The position numbers and the translations under genes are program-made. The notes under the pieces were generated by a model. That model had not been told where the DNA came from and made no database searches. It saw nothing but the letters and a program-made list of their open reading frames with translations. Positions 8,990-18,100 of a stretch of 64,000 nt of DNA are shown here, piece after piece; the stretch's first letter is position 1; every line of letters starts with the position of its first letter. Origin of the DNA: JBCCXL01 sp039191605 (GTDB lineage: Bacteria > Acidobacteriota > Thermoanaerobaculia > Multivoradales > JAHZIX01); the NCBI GenBank assembly GCA_039191605.1, contig JBCCXL010000009.1, positions 62,001 through 126,000 on the forward strand, read 5' to 3'.

Positions 8990-9012
8990 GCGCGCTAGCT
9001 GCTAGAGCGCGC
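8990..9012. repeat. Inverted repeat upstream of the aspartoacylase-family gene
   Basis: Arms GCGCGCT and AGCGCGC are perfect inverted copies separated by 9 bases, located about 70 bp before the chosen start at 9081. No T-run follows, so it is not a classical terminator for clpA. It could be an operator or a leader hairpin. The rest of the 274-bp gap shows nothing recognisable. Confidence 0.4.
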
Positions 9013-9080
9013 TCCATGAACTATTGAGAGGTCCCAGCGCTTTGCCTACTCTCGTCGAACGCTCCGTGGAGGAGATCTCC

Positions 9081-10256
9081 GTGTCGAGCCCCGAGATGCG
9101 TTCAAATTCACCAGAGCTGCCGCGTCGGGTGATCGGTCGGATTCGAGGAGAAGAACCCGGTCCGACGGTGATTTGCGTCGGGGCGATGCACGGCAACGAG
9201 CCCGCGGGGTACCGCGCTTTGGAGCGAGTCTGCCAGGCGTTGAGGGGAGACAACCCTCCGCTGAAGGGCGAATTTTTGGCCCTGCTGGGCAACCGCCGCG
9301 CCTTTCTTGCCGGCCTTCGCTTCCTGTCGTCGGATCTCAACCGTCACTTCAGCGCCCAGCGCATCGAGGCGAGCCGTCAAGGGCTGCTGGGTTCGAGCTC
9401 GGTTCCCGAAGATGTCGAGCTTGACGAGCTGCGCATCGCCATGAGCTCCGCCTTCCAGCGCGCCCGGGGCAGGGTGCACGTGATGGACCTGCACACCACC
9501 TCCGGCAGCAGCCCGGCCTTCGCCCTGGTTGCCGATACGCTGCTCAATCGATCCTTTGGCCTCCAATTTCCCTCGCCGCTGATCCTCGGTCTGGAAGAAG
9601 AGCTGGAGGGGACGCTGACGGAATACGTCGAGGAGCTGGGGCATGTGGCCATCGGCTTCGAGGGGGGGCAGCACGACGATCCCCTCTCCACCGATCGCTG
9701 CGAGGCGGCGATTTGGATCGCGTTGGCCAGCAGTGGGCAAGTCGACGCTGCCGACTTCCCGCAGGTAGAGCGCAGCCGGGAGCTGCTGGAATCCTGCCGC
9801 CGAGGCTTTCCGGAAGTGCTGGAGGTGCGCTACCGCCACGCCATCGATGAGCAGGACGAATTCCGCATGGAGCCGGGGTTCCAGAGCTTTCAGCGAATCG
9901 AGAAGGGGCAGCTCCTCGCCACCGACCGCGATGGGGAGATCCGCGCCGGGGAGCGCGGGCGGGTGCTGATGCCCCTCTATCAGAAGCAGGGTGAAGACGG
10001 CTTCTTCATCATGCGGGAATTCAAGCCCATTTGGCTGACCATCTCTGCATCTCTGCGACGGCTGGGTCTGGAGTCGATCATTCACTGGCTGCCCGGTGTT
10101 GAGCGTCATCCGGAGCTCTCGGAAGCCCTGTCCATCGATCGTCGAGTGGCCCGCTGGTATTCGCTACAACTCTTCCATCTCCTGGGCTATCGCCGGCATC
10201 GGTCCTCCGGAAACCGGCTGGTGGTCGAGCGACGCAAGCACGATTCCTCCCTCTGA
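9081..10256 (+). CDS. Succinylglutamate desuccinylase/aspartoacylase (M14-like) family hydrolase
   Basis: This family consists of zinc amidases that cleave N-acyl amino acids. Counting from the chosen start, zinc ligands are visible as GAMHGNEP (His37, Glu40) and MDLHTTSG (His138). The family motif DLNRHF follows the NRRAF segment, and the likely catalytic Glu lies in IGFEGGQ. The C-terminal third (YRHAIDEQDEF onward) is the beta-rich domain of aspartoacylase-like enzymes, with an extra tail of about 70 residues. I chose GTG at 9081 because GGAGGAG at 9069-9075 ends 5 nt upstream; TTG at 9024 and ATG at 9096 are weaker. The exact substrate (N-succinylglutamate, N-acetylaspartate or another) is not determinable, and no arginine-catabolism genes adjoin. 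Confidence 0.82.
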   Translation: MSSPEMRSNSPELPRRVIGRIRGEEPGPTVICVGAMHGNEPAGYRALERVCQALRGDNPPLKGEFLALLGNRRAFLAGLRFLSSDLNRHFSAQRIEASRQGLLGSSSVPEDVELDELRIAMSSAFQRARGRVHVMDLHTTSGSSPAFALVADTLLNRSFGLQFPSPLILGLEEELEGTLTEYVEELGHVAIGFEGGQHDDPLSTDRCEAAIWIALASSGQVDAADFPQVERSRELLESCRRGFPEVLEVRYRHAIDEQDEFRMEPGFQSFQRIEKGQLLATDRDGEIRAGERGRVLMPLYQKQGEDGFFIMREFKPIWLTISASLRRLGLESIIHWLPGVERHPELSEALSIDRRVARWYSLQLFHLLGYRRHRSSGNRLVVERRKHDSSL

Positions 10257-10420
10257 GGTGTCTCTGCGCTAGAAAAAAGCGAGGATTCGCGCCCTTTACA
10301 CGTTGCGAGGTGCGCGATACATCCTCCGAGAAGTGCCTCGGGGCTGAGATTGGGGAAGATCGGGGGAGAGAGGGGGGTGATGGGGGGTGGAAAACAGAAG
10401 TTTCGGGTTTTTTCTCCGTC

Positions 10421-10504
10421 CTGGACACGTCGAGGCGCATGTCGAGGCGAAAGTGGCGCATGTCGAAGCGTTCGGGGCTCTCTTTGGATACATCTCGTAG
10501 AGTG
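10421..10504 (+). repeat. Degenerate tandem array, 4 units of 21 bp
   Basis: Four 21-base units follow one another. The first and second share CGAGGCG and end GCGCATG; the third begins like the second; the fourth echoes the first (GGACACGTC against GGATACATC). Similarity is moderate, so this is less certain than the 15-17 bp arrays. Confidence 0.5.
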
Positions 10505-10578
10505 CTGAAGATACTTTCTTAGGAAAAATTGTCGGGAATATCCTTGTTTTAGTATCGATATATGCATCATTGATGATG

Positions 10579-10607
10579 TTGACTGGTGTCTAGGTCGCGT
10601 CTAATCT
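10579..10607 (+). promoter_or_regulatory. Sigma-70-type promoter for the MerR/B12 regulator gene
   Basis: TTGACT at 10579-10584 and TAATCT at 10602-10607 are separated by exactly 17 bp in an AT-rich patch of an otherwise GC-rich region. Transcription would start near 10613-10615. That is right at the ATG at 10615 (a leaderless mRNA) or about 60 nt before the ATG at 10675. Confidence 0.75.
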
Positions 10608-10614
10608 TTGGACC

Positions 10615-11607
10615 ATGGACATCAACGACATCCGCCAGCAACTCCCTACTATGAAAACGGTTCCGGAGCACTCCATGGGAACGGTTTGTGACAAGACGGG
10701 CCTCACGGCCGACGTCATTCGCGCGTGGGAGCGACGGTATCGGGCGGTCGCCCCCGCTCGTACCGCAGGCAACCAGCGCGCATTTTCCGATGCTGATGTC
10801 TTCCGCCTGCAGCTGCTGCAGCAGGCCACTCAGGTGGGTCGATCCATCGGCAAAGTGGCTGCCCTAGAGACCGGCGATCTCGCCGCTCTGGTGGCGAAGG
10901 ATCACGCTCGCCTGGAGGGCAAGCCCAACCCCGAGAAGGAGCGAGTGCCGCGTCGGATGCGGGTGATTTCGGAGCGCTGCATGGACGCCGTCCAGCGCAT
11001 GGACTCCCACGGGCTGGAGCGTCAGCTGGAAGCGGCCTTCCATCGCTTCGGCTGGACCCAGCTGCTCGAACAGCTCCTCCTTCCGCTGCTCGCCGAAGTG
11101 GTCGATAGCGCGTCCGAGGGAGAGCTCTCCATGGCCTGTGAGCACACCGCCGCGGCGGCGGTTCGCTCCTTCGTGGACAGCCTGTGCCAGCAGTGCCGGG
11201 TCGAGCCGCGAGGCCCCGCTCTGGTGATCGCCGCTCCCCTCGGCCAGATTCACGAGGCGGGAGCGAGCCTGCTCAGCGCCTGCGCCGCCGGTTGCGGAAT
11301 TCCGGTGCTCTATCTCGGCGCCGACGTGATGGCGGATGACCTCGCCATCGAGATCCTCGACGGTGACGTCGGCGCGGTGGTGCTCAGCCTGAGCTATCCC
11401 GCCGAGGATCCCACGGTGGAGCGCGAGCTCACGCTCTTGCGTCGACTCGTCGGCGAAGAGGTTCCGATTCTCGCTGGTGGCCGCGCGGCGACCAGCTACC
11501 AACAAGCTCTGGAGGCTGCCGACGTGGTGCACATCACCGGCCTGCGCGACTATCAGGATCGCCTCCGCAAGATTTTCAGAACTCCCGGCCAAAGGAGTAC
11601 GTCCTAG
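10615..11607 (+). CDS. MerR-family regulator with C-terminal cobalamin-binding domain (CarH/LitR-like)
   Basis: CarH-type proteins repress light-inducible genes in the dark using adenosylcobalamin as chromophore; relatives bind B12 without light sensing. An N-terminal MerR helix-turn-helix (KTGLTADVIRAWERRY, 27-42) is followed by a helical bundle at about 110-190. A Rossmann-like B12 domain then carries GQIHEAG with the lower-ligand His213. The Glu-His pair of the CarH pocket is present (ACEHTA, 176-177). The position where CarH has its cap tryptophan, ten residues earlier, holds Ala166, so photochemistry may differ or be lost. ATG at 10615 would be leaderless; ATG at 10675 has GGAG 6 nt upstream and gives a typical MerR N-terminus. 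A terminator follows. No carotenoid gene is nearby. Confidence 0.85.
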   Translation: MDINDIRQQLPTMKTVPEHSMGTVCDKTGLTADVIRAWERRYRAVAPARTAGNQRAFSDADVFRLQLLQQATQVGRSIGKVAALETGDLAALVAKDHARLEGKPNPEKERVPRRMRVISERCMDAVQRMDSHGLERQLEAAFHRFGWTQLLEQLLLPLLAEVVDSASEGELSMACEHTAAAAVRSFVDSLCQQCRVEPRGPALVIAAPLGQIHEAGASLLSACAAGCGIPVLYLGADVMADDLAIEILDGDVGAVVLSLSYPAEDPTVERELTLLRRLVGEEVPILAGGRAATSYQQALEAADVVHITGLRDYQDRLRKIFRTPGQRSTS

Positions 11608-11643
11608 CAAATCCTCAAACGAAGAGGCCCTCCTCAGGGTTCT

Positions 11644-11675
11644 GCCGGTAGCCTCACCGCTATCGGCCTTTTTTT
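11644..11675 (+). terminator. Rho-independent terminator after the MerR/B12 gene
   Basis: Stem GCCGGTAGC/GCTATCGGC (9 bp with one G-U pair) has a 6-nt loop and is followed at once by seven T residues. It begins 36 nt after the stop codon. Confidence 0.9.
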
Positions 11676-11754
11676 ATTCTGAGCAAGTTAGGGCTCTGAG
11701 GAAGGGAGCGCTCTAGGGCAGTGAAAGCTCTGGGCAGGCGGCGACTCTGAGTCA
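11670..11754 (+). repeat. Degenerate tandem array, 5 units of 17 bp
   Basis: Five 17-base units share a TCTGAG-like core at constant phase (TTCTGAG, CTCTGAG, CTCTAGG, CTCTGGG, CTCTGAG). The first unit overlaps the T-run of the preceding terminator. The array sits between convergent genes. Confidence 0.7.
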
Positions 11755-11820
11755 GTGAAGACGAGATCCTTTCCGGCTCGATGCCCAAGGGATCTGCTTT
11801 CCTCCGCCCCCTTCGCGTGC

Positions 11821-12645
11821 TCAGGAGGAGCCAGCGCGCTCTTCCTGCAGAGCGGAATACACTCCTTCGCGGCGGTCGTCCAGGAAGCCGAAACGCTGGC
11901 GGACCTGCTGGACCTCGGCGGCGGTGACCTCCCCCAGCACCAATCCCGGGGCGCCGGCAGCGGTGGATCGAGGTCTTCCTAGAGGGTCGAGCAGAGCGCT
12001 GCAGCCGGAATGGGGTAGCCCGTTGGCGTCTTTACCGACCCGGTTGACGCCGAGAACAAAGGCCTGGTTCTCGATCGCTCGGGCTCGCAGCAGGGTAGAC
12101 CAGGCGTCGACTCGCGGATCCGGCCAGTTGGCGACCACCAAGAAGAGGTCCGTGCCGCCGGCGGCGCAGCGGAAGACTTCCGGGAAGCGTAGGTCGTAGC
12201 AGATGAGGGGAGTGACCCGAAGCCCTCCGAGGTCGAGGGTGATGGACTCTGTACCGCCAGCGAATTGCTCGTGCTCCCCGGCGAGGGAGAAGGGGTGAAT
12301 CTTGGAGTACTTGGCCGCCACTTCGCCCTGTGGAGAGAGCAGCGCACAGACGTTTCTCGGCAGGGCGTCTTCATCCGCCGCAAGGCCTGGTTCCGCGTAT
12401 CCCGCGGCGACCCAAACCCCTGACTGTCGGGCGAGGTGAGACGCGAAGTCCTCAATCTCCTGGCTCCAGCGAGCGATGTGTCGTCCGCGCATCGAGAAGC
12501 CGGTGGCGAACATTTCCGGCAGCACCAGCAGCTTCGCTCCGGCGGCCACGGCGCGCTGAGCGAGGGCTTCGACGTGTCGAAAGTTCGCCTGCGGATCTTC
12601 CCAAACGATCTCCGTCTGCAATCCGGCGACGGTCCAAGAGCTCAT
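11821..12645 (-). CDS. Carbon-nitrogen hydrolase, omega-amidase (YafV/Nit2) type
   Basis: The nitrilase-fold enzyme carries the Glu-Lys-Cys triad: Glu44 in LPEMF, Lys115 in KYSKIHPF and Cys149 in LICYDLRFPE. The motifs TGFSMRG near the first strand and SKIHPFSLAGEHEQFAGG match omega-amidases, which hydrolyse alpha-ketoglutaramate and 2-oxosuccinamate produced by glutamine and asparagine transaminases or the methionine salvage pathway. Length, 274 residues, is usual. It reads leftward toward the MerR/B12 gene, and the FHA gene diverges from it. Substrate assignment rests on motif similarity only; a general amidase of the same superfamily is the alternative. Confidence 0.87.
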   Translation of the reverse strand: MSSWTVAGLQTEIVWEDPQANFRHVEALAQRAVAAGAKLLVLPEMFATGFSMRGRHIARWSQEIEDFASHLARQSGVWVAAGYAEPGLAADEDALPRNVCALLSPQGEVAAKYSKIHPFSLAGEHEQFAGGTESITLDLGGLRVTPLICYDLRFPEVFRCAAGGTDLFLVVANWPDPRVDAWSTLLRARAIENQAFVLGVNRVGKDANGLPHSGCSALLDPLGRPRSTAAGAPGLVLGEVTAAEVQQVRQRFGFLDDRREGVYSALQEERAGSS

Positions 12646-12744
12646 GACGAGACCTCCTATTGCCAGGGTGAGGGGGGCAAGGCGCAGAGTATAGCGTCGG
12701 TGCTCGTGGTAGCATGCGGCGGCCGTCGCAAGGAGACTTCATTC

Positions 12745-13323
12745 ATGACCCTGCCCACCATTCCCATTCCTGGCATCAATGACGAAGGCTTTTTGCCTTT
12801 GCCCGAGCTACGGCGGCAGGCCCGAGTCCTGGGCCGAGATCGCTTCTTGGTCACCTACGCGGCTCCGGCTCTTCACGTCACCGATGTCGGTGCCGAAGAT
12901 CCTCGGCTGCTGGGGGCCAGCGGCGTGCTCGAAGATCCTGGAGACGAGACGGCGCCCCAGTTGCTGACCATCACGGATCGTGGCCTCAAGGTTTTGCGCT
13001 ACGTGGATCGGGTGGCCTTCTTGGTCAAGCGTCCGGGGAACCCTTTTCCACAATTCGTCTCCCTAGGCCGCTCAGTGACCAACGATGTGGTGATCTCCAT
13101 CGATTCCATCTCCAAGCTGCACGGCTATTTCATGCATGGCGACGGGGGTTGGGGGTACACCGATCACGGCTCCACCAACGGTTCCTTCTATAACGACGAG
13201 CGCCTTGCCTCATCGCAGCGAATGCCGCTGCGTTCCGGGGACGAGCTGCGCTTCGGTCCTGGAATTACGGTGGAATTTTTGCTCCCAGAGAAGCTCTGGG
13301 AGCGGGTGACCTCAGATTCCTGA
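12745..13323 (+). CDS. FHA-domain protein
   Basis: This is a 192-residue cytoplasmic protein. Its C-terminal half is a forkhead-associated domain, which binds phosphothreonine peptides. Key residues are present: LGRS (Gly108, Arg109, Ser110), SKLHG with His126, and GSTNGSFYN with Asn145. The N-terminal 95 residues are not a domain I know. The start is fixed by AAGGAGA at 12729-12735 followed by ATG at 12745. No Ser/Thr kinase gene is in the window, so the phospho-partner is unknown. A perfect 10-bp hairpin in the last codons (13281-13303) lies within coding sequence and lacks a downstream T-run. Confidence 0.9.
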   Translation: MTLPTIPIPGINDEGFLPLPELRRQARVLGRDRFLVTYAAPALHVTDVGAEDPRLLGASGVLEDPGDETAPQLLTITDRGLKVLRYVDRVAFLVKRPGNPFPQFVSLGRSVTNDVVISIDSISKLHGYFMHGDGGWGYTDHGSTNGSFYNDERLASSQRMPLRSGDELRFGPGITVEFLLPEKLWERVTSDS

Positions 13324-13700
13324 CTCGGGCGCCCCACGAGGAAACCGGGTATTTTGGAGAGGTCGTTTTGTATTTTAGGAAGAAAATCAATGTCAATCTT
13401 GTGCGAACAAATTTCTTCTCCTGAAGGCTGCTCAAAGGATCTCGGAGTGTCTCGTTTCTTCTTCGTTTGAACACTCCTTTGACAACCAGATGGCGGAATT
13501 CCAGGGGGAATCTCGGCATCGAGCATCGATCTTTCGTCACCATTAGATTTCGCCGCAATCATCACTGACTCGATTCGCTCATTATCGATCCTGGTGCGGG
13601 AACCAGAAGCCTGGATCGAGTGAGCACCGAGGGCTAGGCGCTCTTCTGCCCTCCCTCGGCAGAGTTCGGTGAACGGCGTCGTATCGTTTAGGGGTATACC
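13324..13700. other. AT-rich intergenic region
   Basis: This 377-bp gap is clearly lower in GC than its surroundings. It contains a minus-strand promoter-like pair (13367-13396) and nothing that looks like a gene; open frames across it have no ribosome site and no family resemblance. Confidence 0.6.
13367..13396 (-). promoter_or_regulatory. Promoter-like hexamers pointing into the FHA gene
   Basis: Read on the minus strand, a perfect TTGACA at 13396-13391 and TACAAA at 13372-13367 are 18 bp apart in AT-rich DNA. Any transcript would run antisense to the 3-prime half of the FHA gene. The -10 match is weak, so the function is uncertain. Confidence 0.35.
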
Positions 13701-14966
13701 GTGAGTTCCGAGGAGCGGAAGCGGTTCGTAAGTTTGCCAAAGCGCTGGAAGGTGGAAGTGGAAGCGCTATGGGCTCGGCTCGTAGGGCGCCGGCGCCGCA
13801 ACTTGGGGGCTGGCCTCTTGAGGGGGGATTCTCTAGTCGCTGGCGAATCCCTCGCTTTGGCGAGTGCAGGAGGAAGCGGATCTGGCTACTACCCCGCATC
13901 GAAGTACCCCGCATCGAAGTACCCCGCATCGAAGCCGTGGAGCGGGGAGATTGGGAGCGAGGAGCTGGAGCGACCGGCGGCTATAGGCCAAAACTCCAGA
14001 AGCCAAAATTCCAGAACCCAGAGCCTAGGTGTGGGGGCCGGGCGCTATGACGGAGCTTTCCGTCGCACCTGCCATCGGGTCGAGGAGCAGACAAATACCT
14101 GGCGCCAGGAGAATCAGGAGGCGCCTCAACGGCTAGCTCAGCTGGTGACGGTCTCCCCTGCGCAGCGGGCCCTGCTGATCGACAACTCGGCTCAATTCGC
14201 TACCGCCGCGGTGGTGCTGGGGCTACTGCATCGAGCCCGCCGACAGGACGAGGCCCCCCAGGCTCAGGCCTTGGCTCAGCTGGCTCTGGAATTGGTGCCG
14301 AAGTTATCGACACGGCGCTATTCCGTCGGTTTGATCGCCGATTTGCGCTGCTATGCGCTGGTGGAGCTGGCGTCCGCTCAGGAGCGTCTCGGCCGACTAG
14401 CGCAGTCGCAGGCGACGCTCCGCAGAGCGGAATACGCCCAGCACCTGGGGAGCGGAGATGCGGAGCTCGAAGCTCGTCTACTAGTAACCCAGGCTCGATG
14501 GCTGGCGCGCTGCTATCGCTACCCGGAGGCGTTTCAAAAGGTACGGGACGCCGAGGAGATTCTGCAGGAGATCGCCGATAGAGACGGCGAGACGGCGTTG
14601 AGAGTGCTGTACGGACGCTGGCTCCTGGATACCCATCAACCGGGGGAGGCTTCCTGGGAGTTGAGAAGAGCGCTACGGCATGCCGCGGGACAGCAGCGTT
14701 TCGAGGCGATCTGTGCTCTCGCTGAGGCGGTGGCCGCCCTGGGAGACGTGGTGAAGGCCCGCCGCCTTCTCGCTTCGCTGGCGTCGGAAGGGGCTCCCAC
14801 CGCACAAGCCGCCGCCCGTCTGGCTTGGCTCGAGGGCTGCGTGTCGGCGGCGGAGGGGAGCCCGGAGCTGGCGGTTCACTTCTTCCGCGAGGCCCATGAG
14901 GCCTTCGTTCGCCTCGGCTGTGGGGACGAGGCGGATCGCGCGGAGCGGGCGCTGGATCGCCTTTAG
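13701..14966 (+). CDS. TPR-repeat protein with low-complexity, repeat-derived N-terminal region
   Basis: Residues from about 115 to the end are helical repeats of TPR type. They resemble the TPR protein at 21498-22808 along their length: both have a YD start to the shared part and WLEG-V/RIS in the last repeats (ARLAWLEGCVSAAEG here, RMRWLEGRISVLAD there). The first 115 residues are basic, then Ser/Gly-rich, and include three exact YPASK copies and QNSRS/QNSRT. Both are encoded by tandem DNA repeats and have no counterpart in the paralogue. The GTG start at 13701 has little ribosome-site support; a later start is possible, though the frame is open throughout. No enzymatic motif is visible. 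A protein-interaction scaffold is the likely role. Confidence 0.75.
   Translation: MSSEERKRFVSLPKRWKVEVEALWARLVGRRRRNLGAGLLRGDSLVAGESLALASAGGSGSGYYPASKYPASKYPASKPWSGEIGSEELERPAAIGQNSRSQNSRTQSLGVGAGRYDGAFRRTCHRVEEQTNTWRQENQEAPQRLAQLVTVSPAQRALLIDNSAQFATAAVVLGLLHRARRQDEAPQAQALAQLALELVPKLSTRRYSVGLIADLRCYALVELASAQERLGRLAQSQATLRRAEYAQHLGSGDAELEARLLVTQARWLARCYRYPEAFQKVRDAEEILQEIADRDGETALRVLYGRWLLDTHQPGEASWELRRALRHAAGQQRFEAICALAEAVAALGDVVKARRLLASLASEGAPTAQAAARLAWLEGCVSAAEGSPELAVHFFREAHEAFVRLGCGDEADRAERALDRL
13890..13934 (+). repeat. Three perfect 15-bp tandem copies inside a TPR gene
   Basis: TACCCCGCATCGAAG occurs three times in a row with no mismatch, in frame as YPASK. Perfect identity suggests a recent event or strong homogenisation. 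Confidence 0.95.
13985..14029 (+). repeat. Second 15-bp degenerate repeat in the same TPR gene
   Basis: Units AGGCCAAAACTCCAG and AAGCCAAAATTCCAG differ at two bases, and a third unit is strongly decayed. The period is again 15 bp, but the sequence is unrelated to the YPASK unit 50 bp upstream. Confidence 0.7.
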
Positions 14967-15123
14967 TTCGCCCAGCACGTAATGAGCCCCTGCGGGTAGG
15001 GGGCGCTGAGGTCGGCCTGTCCGGACCGGTTCGAGGCGTGCTCCGAAACAGGGGCCCCATAGCCCCCTCTCCATTGACGTGCTCGCCCACCGAGATGTCC
15101 ATCCATTGGCATAATAGGCGGCG

Positions 15124-18100
15124 ATGAGCGCTCCGTCCTTCGACTCCCTGCAGCCCTTCGATCCGCTGGTGAGAGCGTGGTTCGAAGACAGCTTCGAATC
15201 GCCGACGGAGATTCAGCATCTCGCCTGGCCCCGCATCGCCGAGGGGGGGCACGTCCTGCTCACCGCGCCGACCGGTAGCGGCAAAACGCTGACGGCCTTT
15301 CTCTGGGCGCTGAATCGTCTGCTCACCGGCGAGTGGGAAAGGGGCCGGCCGCGGGTGCTCTACATCTCGCCGCTGAAGGCTCTCAACTACGACATCCAGC
15401 GCAACCTGCAGCAGCCCCTGGAGGAGCTTTCGCAGCGCTTCGAGGTGGCGGGGCGAGGTGCGGCGGTAAGGGTGGCTACCCGCAGCGGGGATACCACTCC
15501 GGCGCAGCGACGGCGGATGCTCACCCATCCGCCGGAGATTCTGATCACCACGCCGGAGAGTCTCAACATCCTGCTGACCTCCCAGGGCGGGCGTAAGCTA
15601 CTGACCGGCCTGGAGACGGTAATCCTGGACGAGATCCACGCGGTGGCGTCGACCAAGCGGGGAACCCATCTCTTCTCCGCCGTGGAGCGACTCACCCTGC
15701 ACACCGGCGAGGTGCAGCGCATCGGCCTTTCGGCCACCGTCCAGCCTTTGGAGAAGGTCGCGGAGCTCTTGGGAGGCTACGAGCTGACGGGGGATTTACG
15801 AGAGCCCGTGTACCAGCCGCGGCCGGTGGCGGTGCTGCGCTCCACCGGAGCACGCCGCTACCACGTGCAGGTGACCTTCCCGCCGGAGCTCGCCCACGAT
15901 GCTGACGATGCCGCTGCCGGCGGTGGCGAAGCCGGCGGCATTGAGCAGGAAGAGGCGGTTCCGGGCTCCACCGGTTCCCTCACCAGGGATCTGGAGCGGC
16001 AGCGCACCGAGGGTCGCAGCAGCGAGGATGCCTATTGGCCAGCGATGGCGCGGCTGCTGCGGGAGAGGATCCTGGAGAATCGCTCGACTCTGATCTTCGC
16101 CAACAGCCGGCGGATGACCGAGAAAGTCAGTCGGTACATCAACGAGGGCCAGCCGAGGGATCTCGCCTATTCCCACCACGGCTCGCTGTCGAGAGAGATT
16201 CGCCAGGTGGTGGAGCGGCGGCTCAAGGATGGCGAGCTCGACGCCATCGTGGCGACCAACTCCCTCGAGCTGGGGATCGACATTGGGGATCTCGACGAGG
16301 TGGTGCTGCTGCAGGCGCCGCCCACCGTCTCCTCGGCGGTGCAGCGCATCGGCCGATCGGGGCACGGGGTGGGGGAGGAGAGTCGCGCCCGCCTGGTGCC
16401 CACCCACGGCCGAGATTTCCTCGACATGGCGGTGATGGTGCCGGCGGTGCTGGAGCAGGACATCGAGGCGGTACGCCCGGTGGAGGCGCCGCTGGACGTG
16501 CTCGCCCAGATTCTGCTCTCGATGGTGGCTCACGAGGCCTGGGATCTCGATCGACTCTTCCACACCGTGCGCTGCAGCTGGCCCTATCGTCACCTGCCCC
16601 GCAGGTCCTTCGATCTGGTGCTCGAGATGCTCGCCGGCCGCTATGCGGAGGTGCGGGTTCGAGAGCTAGAGCCGCGGGTGCGCATCGACGCCGTCGCCGG
16701 TACCGTCCGCGGGCGGCAGGGGGCGGCGCGCTGGCTCTATCTCAGCGGTGGCACGATTCCCGACCGCGGCTACTTCGCTCTCCGCCTCGCCGACAGCCGA
16801 TCGAAGCTGGGGGAGCTAGACGAAGAATTCGTCTGGGAGCGCTCCGTGGGGGATTCCTTCTCCCTCGGCAATCAGAGCTGGCGTATCACCCAGATCACCC
16901 ACAACGACGTTCTGGTAGTGCCGGCCCGGGGCAGCGCCCCGATGGCTCCCTTCTGGCGAGCGGACGAGCGCGACCGCGACGCCCATCTCTCCCAGCGGCG
17001 GGCGGACTTCCTCGAAGATGCGGATCGTCGCCTAGGCTCGGAGAGCTTCCTCGAAGAGCTCCAGAGCCGACACCACATGGCTCCCACGGCGGCGCAAGAG
17101 CTAGTCTCTTACCTACACCGTCAGCGGGAGATCACCGGCTGTGGTCTACCCCATCGCCATCGGCTCGTGGTGGAGCACTATCGCGACGCCTACGACGGCA
17201 CCAGCCGCCGCCAGCTTTTGATCCATACGCTGTGGGGAGGTCAGGTCAATCGCCCCTTCGCCATCGCCCTGGCGGCGGCCTGGGAAGAAGCCCGGGGCAC
17301 CCCGGTGGAGATCGTTCAGGACGACGACTGCATCAACCTGGTGAGCGACGAGGAGGTGAGCGCAGAAGAGATCTTCCAGCTGGTGGCCCCGCAGCAGCTG
17401 GAGTCGCTGCTGCGCCAGCGCCTGGAGCGCACGGGTTTCTTCGGCGCCCGCTTCCGCACCAACGCGGCGCGGGCCCTGCTGCTGCCGCGGGCGGGCTTTC
17501 GCGGCCGCACGCCGCTTTGGTTATCGCGGCTGAAGGCGAAGAAATTGCTCGACTCGGTGGGAACCTACGAGGACTTCCCGATCCTGCTGGAGACCTGGCG
17601 CACCTGCCTGAAGGACGAGCTGGATCTGCCGACGCTGCGCCGCCATCTGGAGGAGGTCGCCAGCGGGCTGGTCGCGGTGGAGGAGGTTTGGACCCGTCAG
17701 CCCTCGCCCTTCGCCGCCAACCTGGTGTGGAAAGAGACCAACCGTCTGATGTACGAGGACGATACCCCGGAAGGGGGGATGCGCTCCTCGCTCACCGACG
17801 AGCTGCTGCAGGAGCTGGTGTTCTCCTCTCGGCTGCGCCCTCTCATCGATCCGGCCCTAGCGCGGGAGCTGGAAGACAAGCTGCAGCGCCTGGCGCAGGG
17901 CTACGCGCCCACCGAGGTGTCGGAGCTGGTAGCGCTGGTGGAAGAGCGGCTGCTGATTCCTCCGGTGGAGTGGGGGCGGCTGCTGGCGGCGGTGGAGCGG
18001 GACCTCGAGCTGGAGGAAGGCAACCGCCAGCGAGCGCGATCGCGAATGGACGAGCTGCGTCGCCTCGGGGGCGAGCGTCTGCTGCGGCTGCGACTCTCGA

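Larger units (their letters stand above)
10257..10614. other. Intergenic region before the MerR/B12 regulator
   Basis: This 358-bp gap is G-run rich at its left end. It then holds a 21-bp-period degenerate array (10421-10504) and becomes AT-rich, ending in a near-consensus sigma-70 promoter. No gene is supported: the short open frames here overlap the array and have no ribosome sites. Confidence 0.7.

Noticed and set aside
9108..10109. A 333-codon open frame antisense to the aspartoacylase-family gene
   Set aside because: The zinc-ligand motifs and strong ribosome site are on the plus strand; the antisense frame has no recognisable domain.
13281..13303. Terminator at the end of the FHA gene
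   Set aside because: The 10-bp hairpin is perfect, but the T-run is on its 5-prime side on the plus strand and A residues follow on the minus strand; it lies in coding sequence.
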